From positions 1 to 10,991 of the forward strand of contig JANJUT010000197.1 in assembly GCA_024710445.1 (NCBI GenBank): 10,991 nt of DNA, read 5' to 3'. Shown piece by piece: positions 1 to 6,797 of the stretch; within the stretch, counting starts at the first letter, position 1, and every line of letters begins with the position of its first letter. Below the pieces are notes generated by a model, which saw nothing but the letters and a program-made list of their open reading frames with translations, was not told where the DNA came from and did no database searches. The position numbers and the translations under genes are program-made. The stretch is from Thiobacillus sp. Its GTDB lineage: Bacteria; Pseudomonadota; Gammaproteobacteria; Burkholderiales; Thiobacillaceae.

Positions 1-1
1 C

Positions 2-472
2 CGCGTTGAAGATGCGCTGCACGCCACCCGCGCTGCAGTGGAAGAAGGCATCGTCCCCGGCGGCGGCGTAGCCCTGCTGCGCGCACGTTCCGCGATCAAG
101 GATCTCAAGGGCGACAACCACGACCAGGACGCCGGCGTGAAAATCGTGCTGCGCGCCATCGAAGAGCCGCTGCGCCAGATCGTCAAGAACTGTGGCGAAG
201 AGTCCTCCGTGGTCGTCAACAAGGTGCTGGAAGGCAAGGGCAACTTTGGCTACAACGCCGGCAATGGCGAATACGGCGACATGGTGGCGATGGGCGTGCT
301 CGACCCCACCAAGGTGACCCGCGTCGCGCTGCAGAATGCAGCCTCGATCGCCAGCCTGATGCTGACCACCGACTGCATGGTCACCGATCTGCCGGACGAC
401 AAGCCCGCTGGCGGCATGGGCGGCGGCATGGGTGACATGGGCGGTATGGGTGGCATGGGCGGCATGATGTAA
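2..472 (+). CDS. groEL: 60 kDa chaperonin GroEL, C-terminal part
   Basis: GroEL forms the double-ring ATP-driven cytosolic folding chamber that works with GroES. Only the last 156 or so codons are present; the reading frame is already open at base 2, so the gene begins outside the window. What is seen is the second half of the equatorial domain: the EEGIVPGGG signature, the ATP-site segment with [10 protein letters not shown], the LDPTKVTR motif and the [13 protein letters not shown] segment. The protein ends in the flexible Gly-Gly-Met tail typical of proteobacterial GroEL. The stop is TAA at 470-472, 24 bases before a terminator hairpin. A groES gene would be expected upstream but is not in the window. 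Identification is essentially certain from these family-defining motifs. Confidence 0.98.
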   Translation, partial: RVEDALHATRAAVEEGIVPGGGVALLRARSAIKDLKGDNHDQDAGVKIVLRAIEEPLRQIVKNCGEESSVVVNKVLEGKGNFGYNAGNGEYGDMVAMGVLDPTKVTRVALQNAASIASLMLTTDCMVTDLPDDKPAGGMGGGMGDMGGMGGMGGMM

Positions 473-495
473 TTGTTGCCTGCTTGCGCAGCCCC

Positions 496-525
496 AAAAG
501 CCCCGCTTCGGCGGGGCTTTTTTTT
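496..525 (+). terminator. Rho-independent terminator of groEL
   Basis: An 11-bp perfect stem (496-506 with 511-521) closes a TTCG tetraloop and runs into eight T residues at 518-525. It lies 24 bases after the groEL stop. The T-run ends exactly where the group II intron remnant begins, so the hairpin is also the left flank of that insertion. Confidence 0.95.
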
Positions 526-643
526 GTGCGCCCGGCACGGGCGCACTCTTGTGGGTGCAAGTACCACCGCGAGTTGATCACAACGAGCGAAGCGCAACTG
601 CATGAGGGTGACTGATTGTGGGGAGGAAGCGTGGAGCGAAAAT

Positions 644-736
644 GCACGCTGCTGCTGGCGCAACAGCGCCGGGGAACTCAACCGGATTCTGACGATTGCC
701 TACTTCGACAGATTGGGCCTGCCCCGTCTCTCATGA
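644..736 (+). pseudogene. Group II intron reverse transcriptase, C-terminal scrap
   Basis: The frame ending in TGA at 734-736 reads RNSAGELNRILTIAYFDRLG followed by LPRLS and the stop. This resembles the extreme C-terminus of intron-encoded reverse transcriptase/maturases, and it lies 14 bases before domain V, where such an ORF normally ends. The reverse-transcriptase palm, the YADD motif and domain X are absent. The fusion point to the 5' part of the intron cannot be placed exactly; it probably lies between about 600 and 660. The frame stays open upstream to 602, but those codons more likely come from domain I RNA sequence than from the protein. Confidence 0.6.
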
Positions 737-750
737 CCTCAACTTCTCGA

Positions 751-822
751 ACCGCCCGGTGCGGACCCGCATGCCGGGTGGTGTGGGAGGGGCTCGGTCA
801 GGTATCCTGACCGCCCCTATCC
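751..822 (+). other. Group II intron domains V and VI
   Basis: Domain V is a 34-nt hairpin (751-784). Its basal helix carries a CGC triad at 753-755 and pairs up to a two-base bulge at 771-772, at the offset known for class C introns, with a GACC loop at 764-767. Domain VI (785-822) pairs AGGGG (788-792) with CCCCT (814-818) and CGGTCAGG (795-802) with CCTGACCG (806-813). A819 is left bulged eight bases from the intron end, the expected place of the branch-point adenosine. The catalytic core hairpin looks intact although the rest of the ribozyme is gone. Confidence 0.8.
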
Positions 823-977
823 CGATGCCCGGATTTTGCCGGACCGGTGCCAGAAACCCGAGCCTTGTCGGTGTTTTTTACAGTTTGTTTATCAAACAGG
901 TCTGAACTTCGCCATCACAAAGCCAGGTGAATTGCATGTTGTTGATTTAATGAAGAAATAAATAAACACCTATGCAG

Positions 978-994
978 TTGGCCCGGGTTTTGCA
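978..994 (+). promoter_or_regulatory. Sigma-54 (RpoN) promoter of the PEP-CTERM gene
   Basis: TTGGCCCGGGTTTTGCA matches the -24/-12 consensus at all specified positions but one, with GG at 980-981 and GC at 992-993 ten bases apart. Transcription would start near 1005, leaving a leader of about 60 nt. PEP-CTERM genes in several Betaproteobacteria are known to depend on RpoN and the PrsK/PrsR two-component system, so the placement makes biological sense. An upstream activator site is expected; the inverted repeat TGTTT-ATC-AAACA at 886-898 is a possible but unproven candidate. The rest of 827-977 shows no gene. Confidence 0.8.
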
Positions 995-1063
995 CATTGT
1001 TGAAACAAGACAATGAGCGACCCAGTCGTCGCATCCAGACCAACCGAATCAAGGGAGTGAGAC

Positions 1064-1903
1064 ATGAAAATCTTCAACCAACTGGCCGCCGCCGCATGCG
1101 GCTTGATACTGGCAAGTTCGGCCAGCGCCGCCGTGATCAATTACACCGATTTTTCCAGCGTGAGCGGCCTGACGCTCAACGGCAATGCCGCGCAAGCCGG
1201 TAACGCCCTGCGTGTCACGCCCGCCAACTATGGTCAGTCAGGCAGCGCCTTCTCAACCAGCACGGTCTCCCTGGCATCCAACGCCTCGTTCAGCACCTTT
1301 TTCCAGTTCCAGTTCACCAATCCAGGTGGTGCACATGACGGCCTGGGATTGGGCGCGGATGGCCTGGTGTTCGTGGTGCAGACTGTAAGCAACAACGTGG
1401 GGGGTGCGGGCGGCGGAATCGGTTACCTCGGCATTGGCAACAGCGTTGGCATTGAGTTCGATACCTGGAACAACGGCGGTGGCGACAATTTCAGCAGCAA
1501 CCACATCGGAATCGATGTGAATGGCAGCGTAAGCTCCATCATGCTTGCCGAGGTCACCGAAGCCGACATGAATAACGGCGACATCTGGAGCGTATGGGTC
1601 GACTACAACGGTGCAACCAATCTGCTGGAGGCCCGCATGAACCGTTCCGGCGTGCGCCCCTCCAGTGCGATTCTGTCGCTGACCCGCGATCTGGCGCTTG
1701 ATTTGGGCACCACCAATGCGTTCGTCGGATTCACTTCGGGAACTGGTGCCGCGTTTGCCAATCACGATGTCCTGGCCTGGACGCTGGAAGATCGCTTCGC
1801 GCCGATTGGTGGGGGCAACAATTCCGTTCCCGAGCCTGGTTCACTGCTGCTGCTGGGAACAGGCTTGGCACTGGCTCGCTTTATGCGCAAGCGCTCAAGC
1901 TGA
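1064..1903 (+). CDS. PEP-CTERM sorting-domain protein with L-type lectin-like domain
   Basis: This is an exported protein anchored by the exosortase system. Residues 1-22 form a signal peptide with an ASA cleavage site. Residues about 24-245 look like a legume (L-type) lectin beta-sandwich: GADGLVFVVQ around 97-106 and the metal-site block E131, D133, W135, N137, D141, H147, spaced almost as in concanavalin A. The C-terminus has the PEP-CTERM signal: VPEPG (255-259), a short hydrophobic helix (260-272) and a basic RKR tail. The start at 1064 follows AAGGGAG (1051-1057). A terminator at 1924-1952 makes it a single-gene unit, driven by the sigma-54 promoter at 978-994. Related proteins are linked to exopolysaccharide and floc formation; binding a self-made glycan is inference. 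No exosortase gene is in the window. Confidence 0.93.
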   Translation: MKIFNQLAAAACGLILASSASAAVINYTDFSSVSGLTLNGNAAQAGNALRVTPANYGQSGSAFSTSTVSLASNASFSTFFQFQFTNPGGAHDGLGLGADGLVFVVQTVSNNVGGAGGGIGYLGIGNSVGIEFDTWNNGGGDNFSSNHIGIDVNGSVSSIMLAEVTEADMNNGDIWSVWVDYNGATNLLEARMNRSGVRPSSAILSLTRDLALDLGTTNAFVGFTSGTGAAFANHDVLAWTLEDRFAPIGGGNNSVPEPGSLLLLGTGLALARFMRKRSS

Positions 1904-1923
1904 TCAGCGTTTACAAACACACT

Positions 1924-1952
1924 AAAAGCGGTGGCTGCGGCCACCGTTTTTT
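1924..1952 (+). terminator. Terminator of the PEP-CTERM gene
   Basis: CGGTGGC (1929-1935) pairs with GCCACCG (1940-1946) around a TGCG loop, with AAAA before the stem and six T residues after it (1947-1952). The last T residues are also the first bases of the MITE-like element. Confidence 0.92.
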
Positions 1953-2125
1953 AAGGAAGCGCTGAACAAATTGGTTTGCTGTGTGGTTCGACAAGCGCTG
2001 ATGGAACGACTAAGTATTGACCAAGCACGATGACCCTGTGCCAAGTCACTACTTAACCACGAATGAAATCAATTACTTGCCGTTCGTCCTGAGCCTGTCG
2101 AAGGACTTGTTCAGCGTTTCCTTAA
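1951..2125. mobile_element. MITE-like element with 19-bp terminal inverted repeats
   Basis: The left end 1951-1969 (TTAAGGAAGCGCTGAACAA) is the inverse of the right end 2107-2125 with one mismatch in 19. Both ends begin with TTAA, which may be the duplicated target or part of the repeat. Inside is a second, nested inverted repeat (2012-2021 with 2045-2054, one mismatch in ten). Near the right end is the module GTTCGTCCTGAGCCTGTCGA (2083-2102), of a kind often seen dispersed in proteobacterial genomes. The 175 bp hold no credible gene, so any movement would need a transposase from elsewhere. Inserting at the terminator's T-run did not disrupt a gene. Confidence 0.75.
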
Positions 2126-2245
2126 TGGGCGGCTTACCCTGTGAATCCCATGTTCAAAGGCAATCGAAAACGGCTGCCGGATTATCTTTGCCGCCACCAG
2201 CAATTGCCTGTCCAGCAGATTCATGTACATCGCTTCCCCAGCGCC

Positions 2246-2306
2246 TTGCAGAAGCGTCTGGCACCTGACCATAATGGTCTCCGAACCCAGGACGGGACAA
2301 AAGGAA
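2246..2306 (+). promoter_or_regulatory. Sigma-70-type promoter and leader of the DUF294 operon
   Basis: A -35 element TTGCAG (2246-2251) and a -10 element CATAAT (2270-2275) lie 18 bases apart, placing the start of transcription near 2282. A perfect palindrome GACCAT-A-ATGGTC (2267-2279) covers the -10 element and could be a repressor site. The ribosome binding site AAAAGGA is at 2299-2305, before the ATG at 2311. The stretch from 2126 to 2245 shows no recognisable gene. Confidence 0.5.
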
Positions 2307-2310
2307 ATCC

Positions 2311-4197
2311 ATGTCAGAGGCGACCAATTCGCTGATCCAGGCCACTGCCGATCATTTGAGCCAGTTTGCGCCATTCGACCAGATGGAAAGCGAACACGTG
2401 CTTTGGCTGGCGCAGCATGCCACGCTGGCGTATTTCGCCAAGGGGGAAGCGGTGCTCTCGCCCGAGCAGAACGACCCCGTCGCCTTTTTCATCATCAAGC
2501 AGGGCGTGGTGCAGGGCGAGCAACTGGTCACTGCAGCGGAGGAAACGACCTGGCTTGAACTGAACGAAGGGGAATGTTTTCCGCTCGGCGCACTGCTCGC
2601 CAGCCGTCCCGTCACCAGCGTCTACCGTGCCGGCAGCGATGTGTTCTGCTACATCGTGGCGGCGACGGACTTTCTGCAACTCACCAAATCAAGCGCGGCT
2701 TTCCACGATTTCTGCACCCGCCGCATCGCCAACCTGCTCGAACACTCGCAGCACCTGATCCAGGCGGGCTATTCCAAGGCCAGCGCGGAACAGCAATCGA
2801 TGAGCAGCAGCCTGTCGGCCATCATCCGGCGCGAACCCGTAACCTGCTCTCCGGGCGACTCGATCAAACAGGCCTTGCAGGCGATGCAGGATCATGGTGT
2901 GGGCGCCATGGTGGCCGTGGAGAACCGTTTGCCCATGGGCATCCTCACCCTGCACGATGTATTGAGTCGCGTCGTGCTGGCCGGAGCCGATCTCGACCGG
3001 CCGGTCATCGGCGTCATGAGCACGAATCTCGCCACGCTGCCACCGCATGCGCCTGCTCATGAAGCGGCACTGGCGATGGCGAAGCAGGGTATCCGTCATG
3101 TGCTGGTAACCGACAAGGGATGCCTGGTTGGGGTGGTATCGGAAAAGGATCTGTTCAACCTGCAGCGCGTCGGCCTGAGCCGGATCAGCAACGCCATTCG
3201 CCATGCCGCCACCCTGGACGTACTCAAGCAATGCGCACGCGACATCCAGCAACTCGCCCGCAACATGCTGGCGCAGGGCGTGGCAGCCGAGCAGCTGACC
3301 CAGATCATCACCACGCTCAACGACCTGCTCACCACCCGCATCATCGAACTGGAACTTGCGGCCAATCCCATCGAAGACATCGAATTCTGCTGGCTGGCGC
3401 TGGGTTCCGAAGGCCGCTTCGAACAGACGCTCAACACCGACCAGGACAACGGCATCATCTTCGCGCCCAAGGCTGGCCAGACTCCGGCTGCATTGCGCGA
3501 AGTGCTGCTGCCGTTTGCCAGGCGCATTAATGACGCACTCGATGCCTGCGGCTTTCCGCTGTGCAATGGCTTCGTCATGGCTTCGAATCCAAAGTGGTGT
3601 CTGTCGCTGGAAGAATGGCAGGGCACTTTCGACAACTGGATCTATCACGGTGCGCCGATGGATCTGCTGCACTCGACCATCTTCTTCGACTTTCGTCCGC
3701 TGTATGGTGCAAGTCATCTGGGAGAAGCATTGCGCGCATGGCTGCAACAGGCTGCGCCAAAGAACACCCGTTTCCTGCATCAGCTTGCCGTCAACGCCTT
3801 GCGCAACCGGCCGCCGCTAGGCGTGGTGCGCGATTTTGTCACCAGCGAAGGCCACACGGTCGACCTCAAGCTCAACGGCATTACGCCTTTTGTCGATGCC
3901 GCGCGCATTTTCAGTCTGGCGGTGGGCGGCTCACAAACCAACACGCTGGAAAGACTGCGTGAAATCGCGGTGCCCCTGCATATCCAGAAACAGGATATCG
4001 ACGCCTACTGCGATGCTTTTCTGTTCATCCAGCTGCTGCGACTGCGCTTGCACCACGAGCAGAACGAACAGGGCAAGCCGCTCACCAACCGGGTCGACCC
4101 CGATACGCTCAACACACTGGACCGCCGCATCTTGAAAGAAGTGTTCCGCCAGGCACGCAAACTGCAAACCAAGCTGGGCCTGGATTATCAGGTATGA
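2311..4197 (+). CDS. cNMP-binding / CBS pair / DUF294 nucleotidyltransferase-like protein
   Basis: A 628-residue cytosolic signalling protein. Domains in order: a cyclic-nucleotide-binding-like beta-barrel (about 15-140), two CBS domains (about 168-222 and 233-288) that normally bind adenine nucleotides, a DUF294 nucleotidyltransferase-like domain (about 335-470) and the DUF294 C-terminal helical domain (about 480-620). The nucleotidyltransferase signature is complete: GSEGR at 365-369, and D377 and D379 in TDQD, as in GlnD-type enzymes, so catalysis is plausible; the transferred nucleotide and target are unknown. The start at 2311 has a good ribosome binding site. Its stop overlaps the next gene in ATGA (4194-4197), suggesting translational coupling. 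This family often sits beside VC_2705-type or ActP-like symporters, here convergent at 4959, so a role in sensing energy state for carboxylate uptake is inferred. Confidence 0.92.
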   Translation: MSEATNSLIQATADHLSQFAPFDQMESEHVLWLAQHATLAYFAKGEAVLSPEQNDPVAFFIIKQGVVQGEQLVTAAEETTWLELNEGECFPLGALLASRPVTSVYRAGSDVFCYIVAATDFLQLTKSSAAFHDFCTRRIANLLEHSQHLIQAGYSKASAEQQSMSSSLSAIIRREPVTCSPGDSIKQALQAMQDHGVGAMVAVENRLPMGILTLHDVLSRVVLAGADLDRPVIGVMSTNLATLPPHAPAHEAALAMAKQGIRHVLVTDKGCLVGVVSEKDLFNLQRVGLSRISNAIRHAATLDVLKQCARDIQQLARNMLAQGVAAEQLTQIITTLNDLLTTRIIELELAANPIEDIEFCWLALGSEGRFEQTLNTDQDNGIIFAPKAGQTPAALREVLLPFARRINDALDACGFPLCNGFVMASNPKWCLSLEEWQGTFDNWIYHGAPMDLLHSTIFFDFRPLYGASHLGEALRAWLQQAAPKNTRFLHQLAVNALRNRPPLGVVRDFVTSEGHTVDLKLNGITPFVDAARIFSLAVGGSQTNTLERLREIAVPLHIQKQDIDAYCDAFLFIQLLRLRLHHEQNEQGKPLTNRVDPDTLNTLDRRILKEVFRQARKLQTKLGLDYQV

Positions 4198-4898
4198 GCT
4201 GGCTGGAAGCGTTCTTCCCCAAGCCGCCTGAACTCACGCCGCAGCAGGCTGAACGGCTGGCCGCCTGGCAGGCGCTGCCCGTGCCGCGCCAGGATCAACC
4301 CATGAACACCAGCCGCTACGTGGTAGTGGACGTGGAAACGAGCGGCCTCAACACCGCCAGGGATCACCTTATCGCCATTGGCGCCGTCGCTGCCACCAAC
4401 GGCCGCATCCAGCTCAACGACAGCCTCGAAATCGTGCTGCAGCAAACCGAGGCCAGCGAAAAAGACAACATCCTCATCCACGGCATCGGCGGCACCGTCC
4501 AGCGCGAAGGCGTGCCCCCGGCAGACGCCTTGCTCACGTTTCTGGAATACCTCGGCAAAGACCCGCTCATCGCCTTCCACGTCGCGTTCGACCAGGCCAT
4601 GATCAACCGTGCATTGAAGCAGTTTCTGGGAATCAAGTTCGATCATGCCTGGGCCGACCTGGCTTATGTCGCGCCCGCATTGCATCCACGGATTGCGCGG
4701 CACACGCGTGCACTGGATGACTGGATGGGGGTATTCGGAATCGGCAACTACGCCCGGCATAATGCGCTGGCCGACGCGCTGGCGACCGCCGAACTGTTCC
4801 TGGCACTGCAGCCGCTGCTGGCATTCCAGGGCGTGACTAATTTTCGTGACATGAGAACGCTGGCGCAAAACTGGCAACGACAGAGCCAGCCTGTTTAA
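4194..4898 (+). CDS. DnaQ-like DEDDh 3'-5' exonuclease
   Basis: A 234-residue protein of the DNA polymerase III epsilon-like exonuclease superfamily. It has a charged, Pro-rich leader (1-40) and then the exonuclease fold. All acidic and catalytic positions are visible: Exo I D46 and E48 in VDVETSGL, Exo II H129 and D133 in FHVAFD, Exo III H189 and D194 in HNALAD, the DEDDh arrangement. It is not the replicative DnaQ subunit as far as can be seen, since there is no clear C-terminal polymerase-binding extension. Single-stranded DNA or RNA could be the substrate. The start overlaps the DUF294 gene stop by 4 bp, so both are made from one transcript. The pairing with a DUF294/CBS gene recurs in proteobacteria, but its meaning is not established. 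Confidence 0.92.
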   Translation: MSWLEAFFPKPPELTPQQAERLAAWQALPVPRQDQPMNTSRYVVVDVETSGLNTARDHLIAIGAVAATNGRIQLNDSLEIVLQQTEASEKDNILIHGIGGTVQREGVPPADALLTFLEYLGKDPLIAFHVAFDQAMINRALKQFLGIKFDHAWADLAYVAPALHPRIARHTRALDDWMGVFGIGNYARHNALADALATAELFLALQPLLAFQGVTNFRDMRTLAQNWQRQSQPV

Positions 4899-4900
4899 GC

Positions 4901-4929
4901 AAAAAAAGACCCCCGCCGGAGCGGGGGTT
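4901..4929 (-). terminator. Terminator at the convergent junction
   Basis: ACCCCCGC (4909-4916) pairs with GCGGGGGT (4921-4928) around a CGGA loop. The run of seven A residues at 4901-4907 gives a T-tract after the hairpin on the minus strand, so it terminates the symporter transcript. On the plus strand the hairpin follows the exonuclease stop by about ten bases but has only two T residues after it, so it is at best a weak terminator in that direction. Confidence 0.85.
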
Positions 4930-4958
4930 GATCATTTCACTGAAACCAGGCTACCGAA

Positions 4959-6773
4959 TCAATGCGCCTGGGCAGTCCCCGCACCCCTGGGGTAGCGGAT
5001 GTCTTCCACCAGGTGCTGGATGTGATCCGGACACGGGGCAGTCATCTTGCCGACGAGGTAGGCCACGATGACGTTGAGCAGCGCGCCCACGACACCGATG
5101 CCTTCGGGCGAAATGCCAAACAGCCAGTTGGCCGCTTCGTTCTTGGCCATCGGCTCGATGAAGATGCCTTTGAAGTAGACGATGTAGGCCATGGTGAAGA
5201 AGAGGCCGGTCAGCATGCCGGCGATGGCGCCTTCCTTGTTCATCTTCTTGTTGAAGATGCCGAGCACGATGGTCGGGAAGAGGGAGGCGCACGCCAGGCC
5301 GAAGGCGAACGCGACCACCTCCGCGACGAAGCCGGGCGGGTTGTAGCCCAGGTAACCGGCCACCATCACTGCAACGGCGGCAGCGATACGGCCCGCCATC
5401 AACTCGCCCTTCTCGGAGATATTCCGCACGAAAATGCCCTTGAGCAGATCGTGCGAGATGGAGGAAGAGATCACCAGCAGCAGGCCGGCGGCGGTGGACA
5501 GCGCGGCCGCGATACCGCCGGCGGCCACCAGGGCGATCACCCAGTCAGGCAGGCCGGCGATTTCGGGGTTGGCCAGCACCATGATGTCGCGGTCGACCTT
5601 GCCTTCGAAGCTGCCGTCCTTGGCCTTGGCGCCGAGTTCGTTGCCTTTCCAGCCTGCGGCGTCGGCCTTGGCGAGGAAGGCTTCGTCCTTGCTCTTCTCG
5701 TTGTAATACTGGATGCGGCCATCGCCGTTCTTGTCGTCCCAGCGGATCAGGCCGGTGGCTTCCCAACGCTTCATCCAGCCGGGACGGACCTCGCCTTCGA
5801 GGCTGGCTTCGGGGGCGAAGATATCGCCGCCGGTGGCCAGTGCGCTGTTCACCGTGGTGTGCAGGTTGTAGCGCGCCATGGCGCCAACGGCCGGTGCGGT
5901 GGTGTAGAGAATGGCGATGAAGATCAGCGCCCATCCGGCGGAGATGCGCGCATCATGCACCTTGGGCACAGTGAAGAAGCGCACGATCACGTGCGGCAGG
6001 CCGGCAGTACCCGCCATCAGCGCCAGCGTGATGCAGAACACATCGATCATGCTCTTGTCACCCGAAGTGTATTTGGCGAACCCCAGGTCGGTGACGACGT
6101 TGTCCAGTTTCGCCAGAAATCCCATGTCGCCGACACTGCTGCCCAGACCCAGTTGCGGCAGCGGGTTGCCAGTGAGCTGCAGCGAAATGAACACCGCCGG
6201 GATGGTGTAGGCAAAGATCAGCACGCAGTATTGCGCCACCTGCGTATAGGTGATGCCTTTCATGCCGCCGAGCACGGCGTAGAAGAACACCAGCCCCATG
6301 CCGACGAGCAGGCCGGTCGTGATGTCCACTTCGAGGAAGCGCGAGAACACGATGCCGACGCCGCGCATCTGGCCGGCCACGTAGGTGAAGGAAATAAAGA
6401 TCAGGCAGACCACCGCCACGATCCGCGCGGCATCGGAGTAATAGCGGTCACCGATGAATTCGGGCACGGTGAACTTGCCGAACTTGCGCAGGTAGGGTGC
6501 GAGCAAGACAGCGAGCAACACATAGCCGCCGGTCCAGCCCATCAGGTAGACCGAGCCGCCATAACCCAGGAAGGCGATGAGGCCGGCCATCGAAATGAAC
6601 GATGCCGCAGACATCCAGTCCGCCGCCGTCGCCATGCCGTTGACGATGGGATGCACGCCGCCGCCCGCGATGTAGAACTCCTTGGTGCTGCCGGCGCGCG
6701 CCCAGATGGCCACGCCAATATAAAGGGCAAACGACAGCCCCACGACGATGTACGTCAGTGTTTTCAGATCCAT
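4959..6773 (-). CDS. Sodium:solute symporter, VC_2705 / ActP-like subfamily, large subunit
   Basis: A 604-residue inner-membrane transporter of the SSS family, driving solute uptake with sodium. Typical segments are the N-terminal helix with AGSTKEFYIAGGGVHPIVNG (27-46), ATAADWMSAASF (48-59) and GLPHVIVRFFTVP (258-270). It is longer than ordinary ActP because of a soluble insert of about 100 residues between membrane helices (roughly 305-405). The insert contains an EF-hand-like loop, D347-x-N349-x-D351-G-x-I354, but with N358 instead of the usual Glu at loop position 12. The start at 6773 follows GGGAG. It lies 24 bp after the DUF4212 small subunit, the standard partner of this subfamily. 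The substrate is unproven; acetate or a similar short carboxylate is the family expectation. An open frame of 682 codons on the other strand is a shadow. Confidence 0.93.
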   Translation of the reverse strand: MDLKTLTYIVVGLSFALYIGVAIWARAGSTKEFYIAGGGVHPIVNGMATAADWMSAASFISMAGLIAFLGYGGSVYLMGWTGGYVLLAVLLAPYLRKFGKFTVPEFIGDRYYSDAARIVAVVCLIFISFTYVAGQMRGVGIVFSRFLEVDITTGLLVGMGLVFFYAVLGGMKGITYTQVAQYCVLIFAYTIPAVFISLQLTGNPLPQLGLGSSVGDMGFLAKLDNVVTDLGFAKYTSGDKSMIDVFCITLALMAGTAGLPHVIVRFFTVPKVHDARISAGWALIFIAILYTTAPAVGAMARYNLHTTVNSALATGGDIFAPEASLEGEVRPGWMKRWEATGLIRWDDKNGDGRIQYYNEKSKDEAFLAKADAAGWKGNELGAKAKDGSFEGKVDRDIMVLANPEIAGLPDWVIALVAAGGIAAALSTAAGLLLVISSSISHDLLKGIFVRNISEKGELMAGRIAAAVAVMVAGYLGYNPPGFVAEVVAFAFGLACASLFPTIVLGIFNKKMNKEGAIAGMLTGLFFTMAYIVYFKGIFIEPMAKNEAANWLFGISPEGIGVVGALLNVIVAYLVGKMTAPCPDHIQHLVEDIRYPRGAGTAQAH

Positions 6774-6797
6774 TTGGTCATCTCCCGATTGTTCTGC

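Larger units (their letters stand above)
526..826 (+). mobile_element. Internally deleted group II intron, class C-like
   Basis: Both ends of a bacterial group II intron are visible in only 301 bp; complete, ORF-bearing members are about 2 kb. The 5' end is GTGCG, opening a perfect 9-bp hairpin (526-534 with 538-546), followed by a GGTGCAAGT-type stretch typical of domain I (554-562). The 3' part has the reverse-transcriptase C-terminus, domain V (751-784), domain VI (785-822) with a bulged A at 819, and the usual CCCGAT-type end at 826. The insertion point directly on the T-run of a terminator, and a CGC triad in domain V, fit class C introns. Most of domain I, domains II-III and nearly all of the maturase gene are missing, so it should not move unaided. 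Class assignment is inference; group II origin is well supported. Confidence 0.85.

Noticed and set aside
857..879. A small hairpin before a run of six T residues
   Set aside because: Only four base pairs form, too weak to call a terminator.
2689..3780. A 363-codon open frame on the minus strand inside the DUF294 gene
   Set aside because: It is antisense to a gene with complete domain motifs; the translation shows no family signature.
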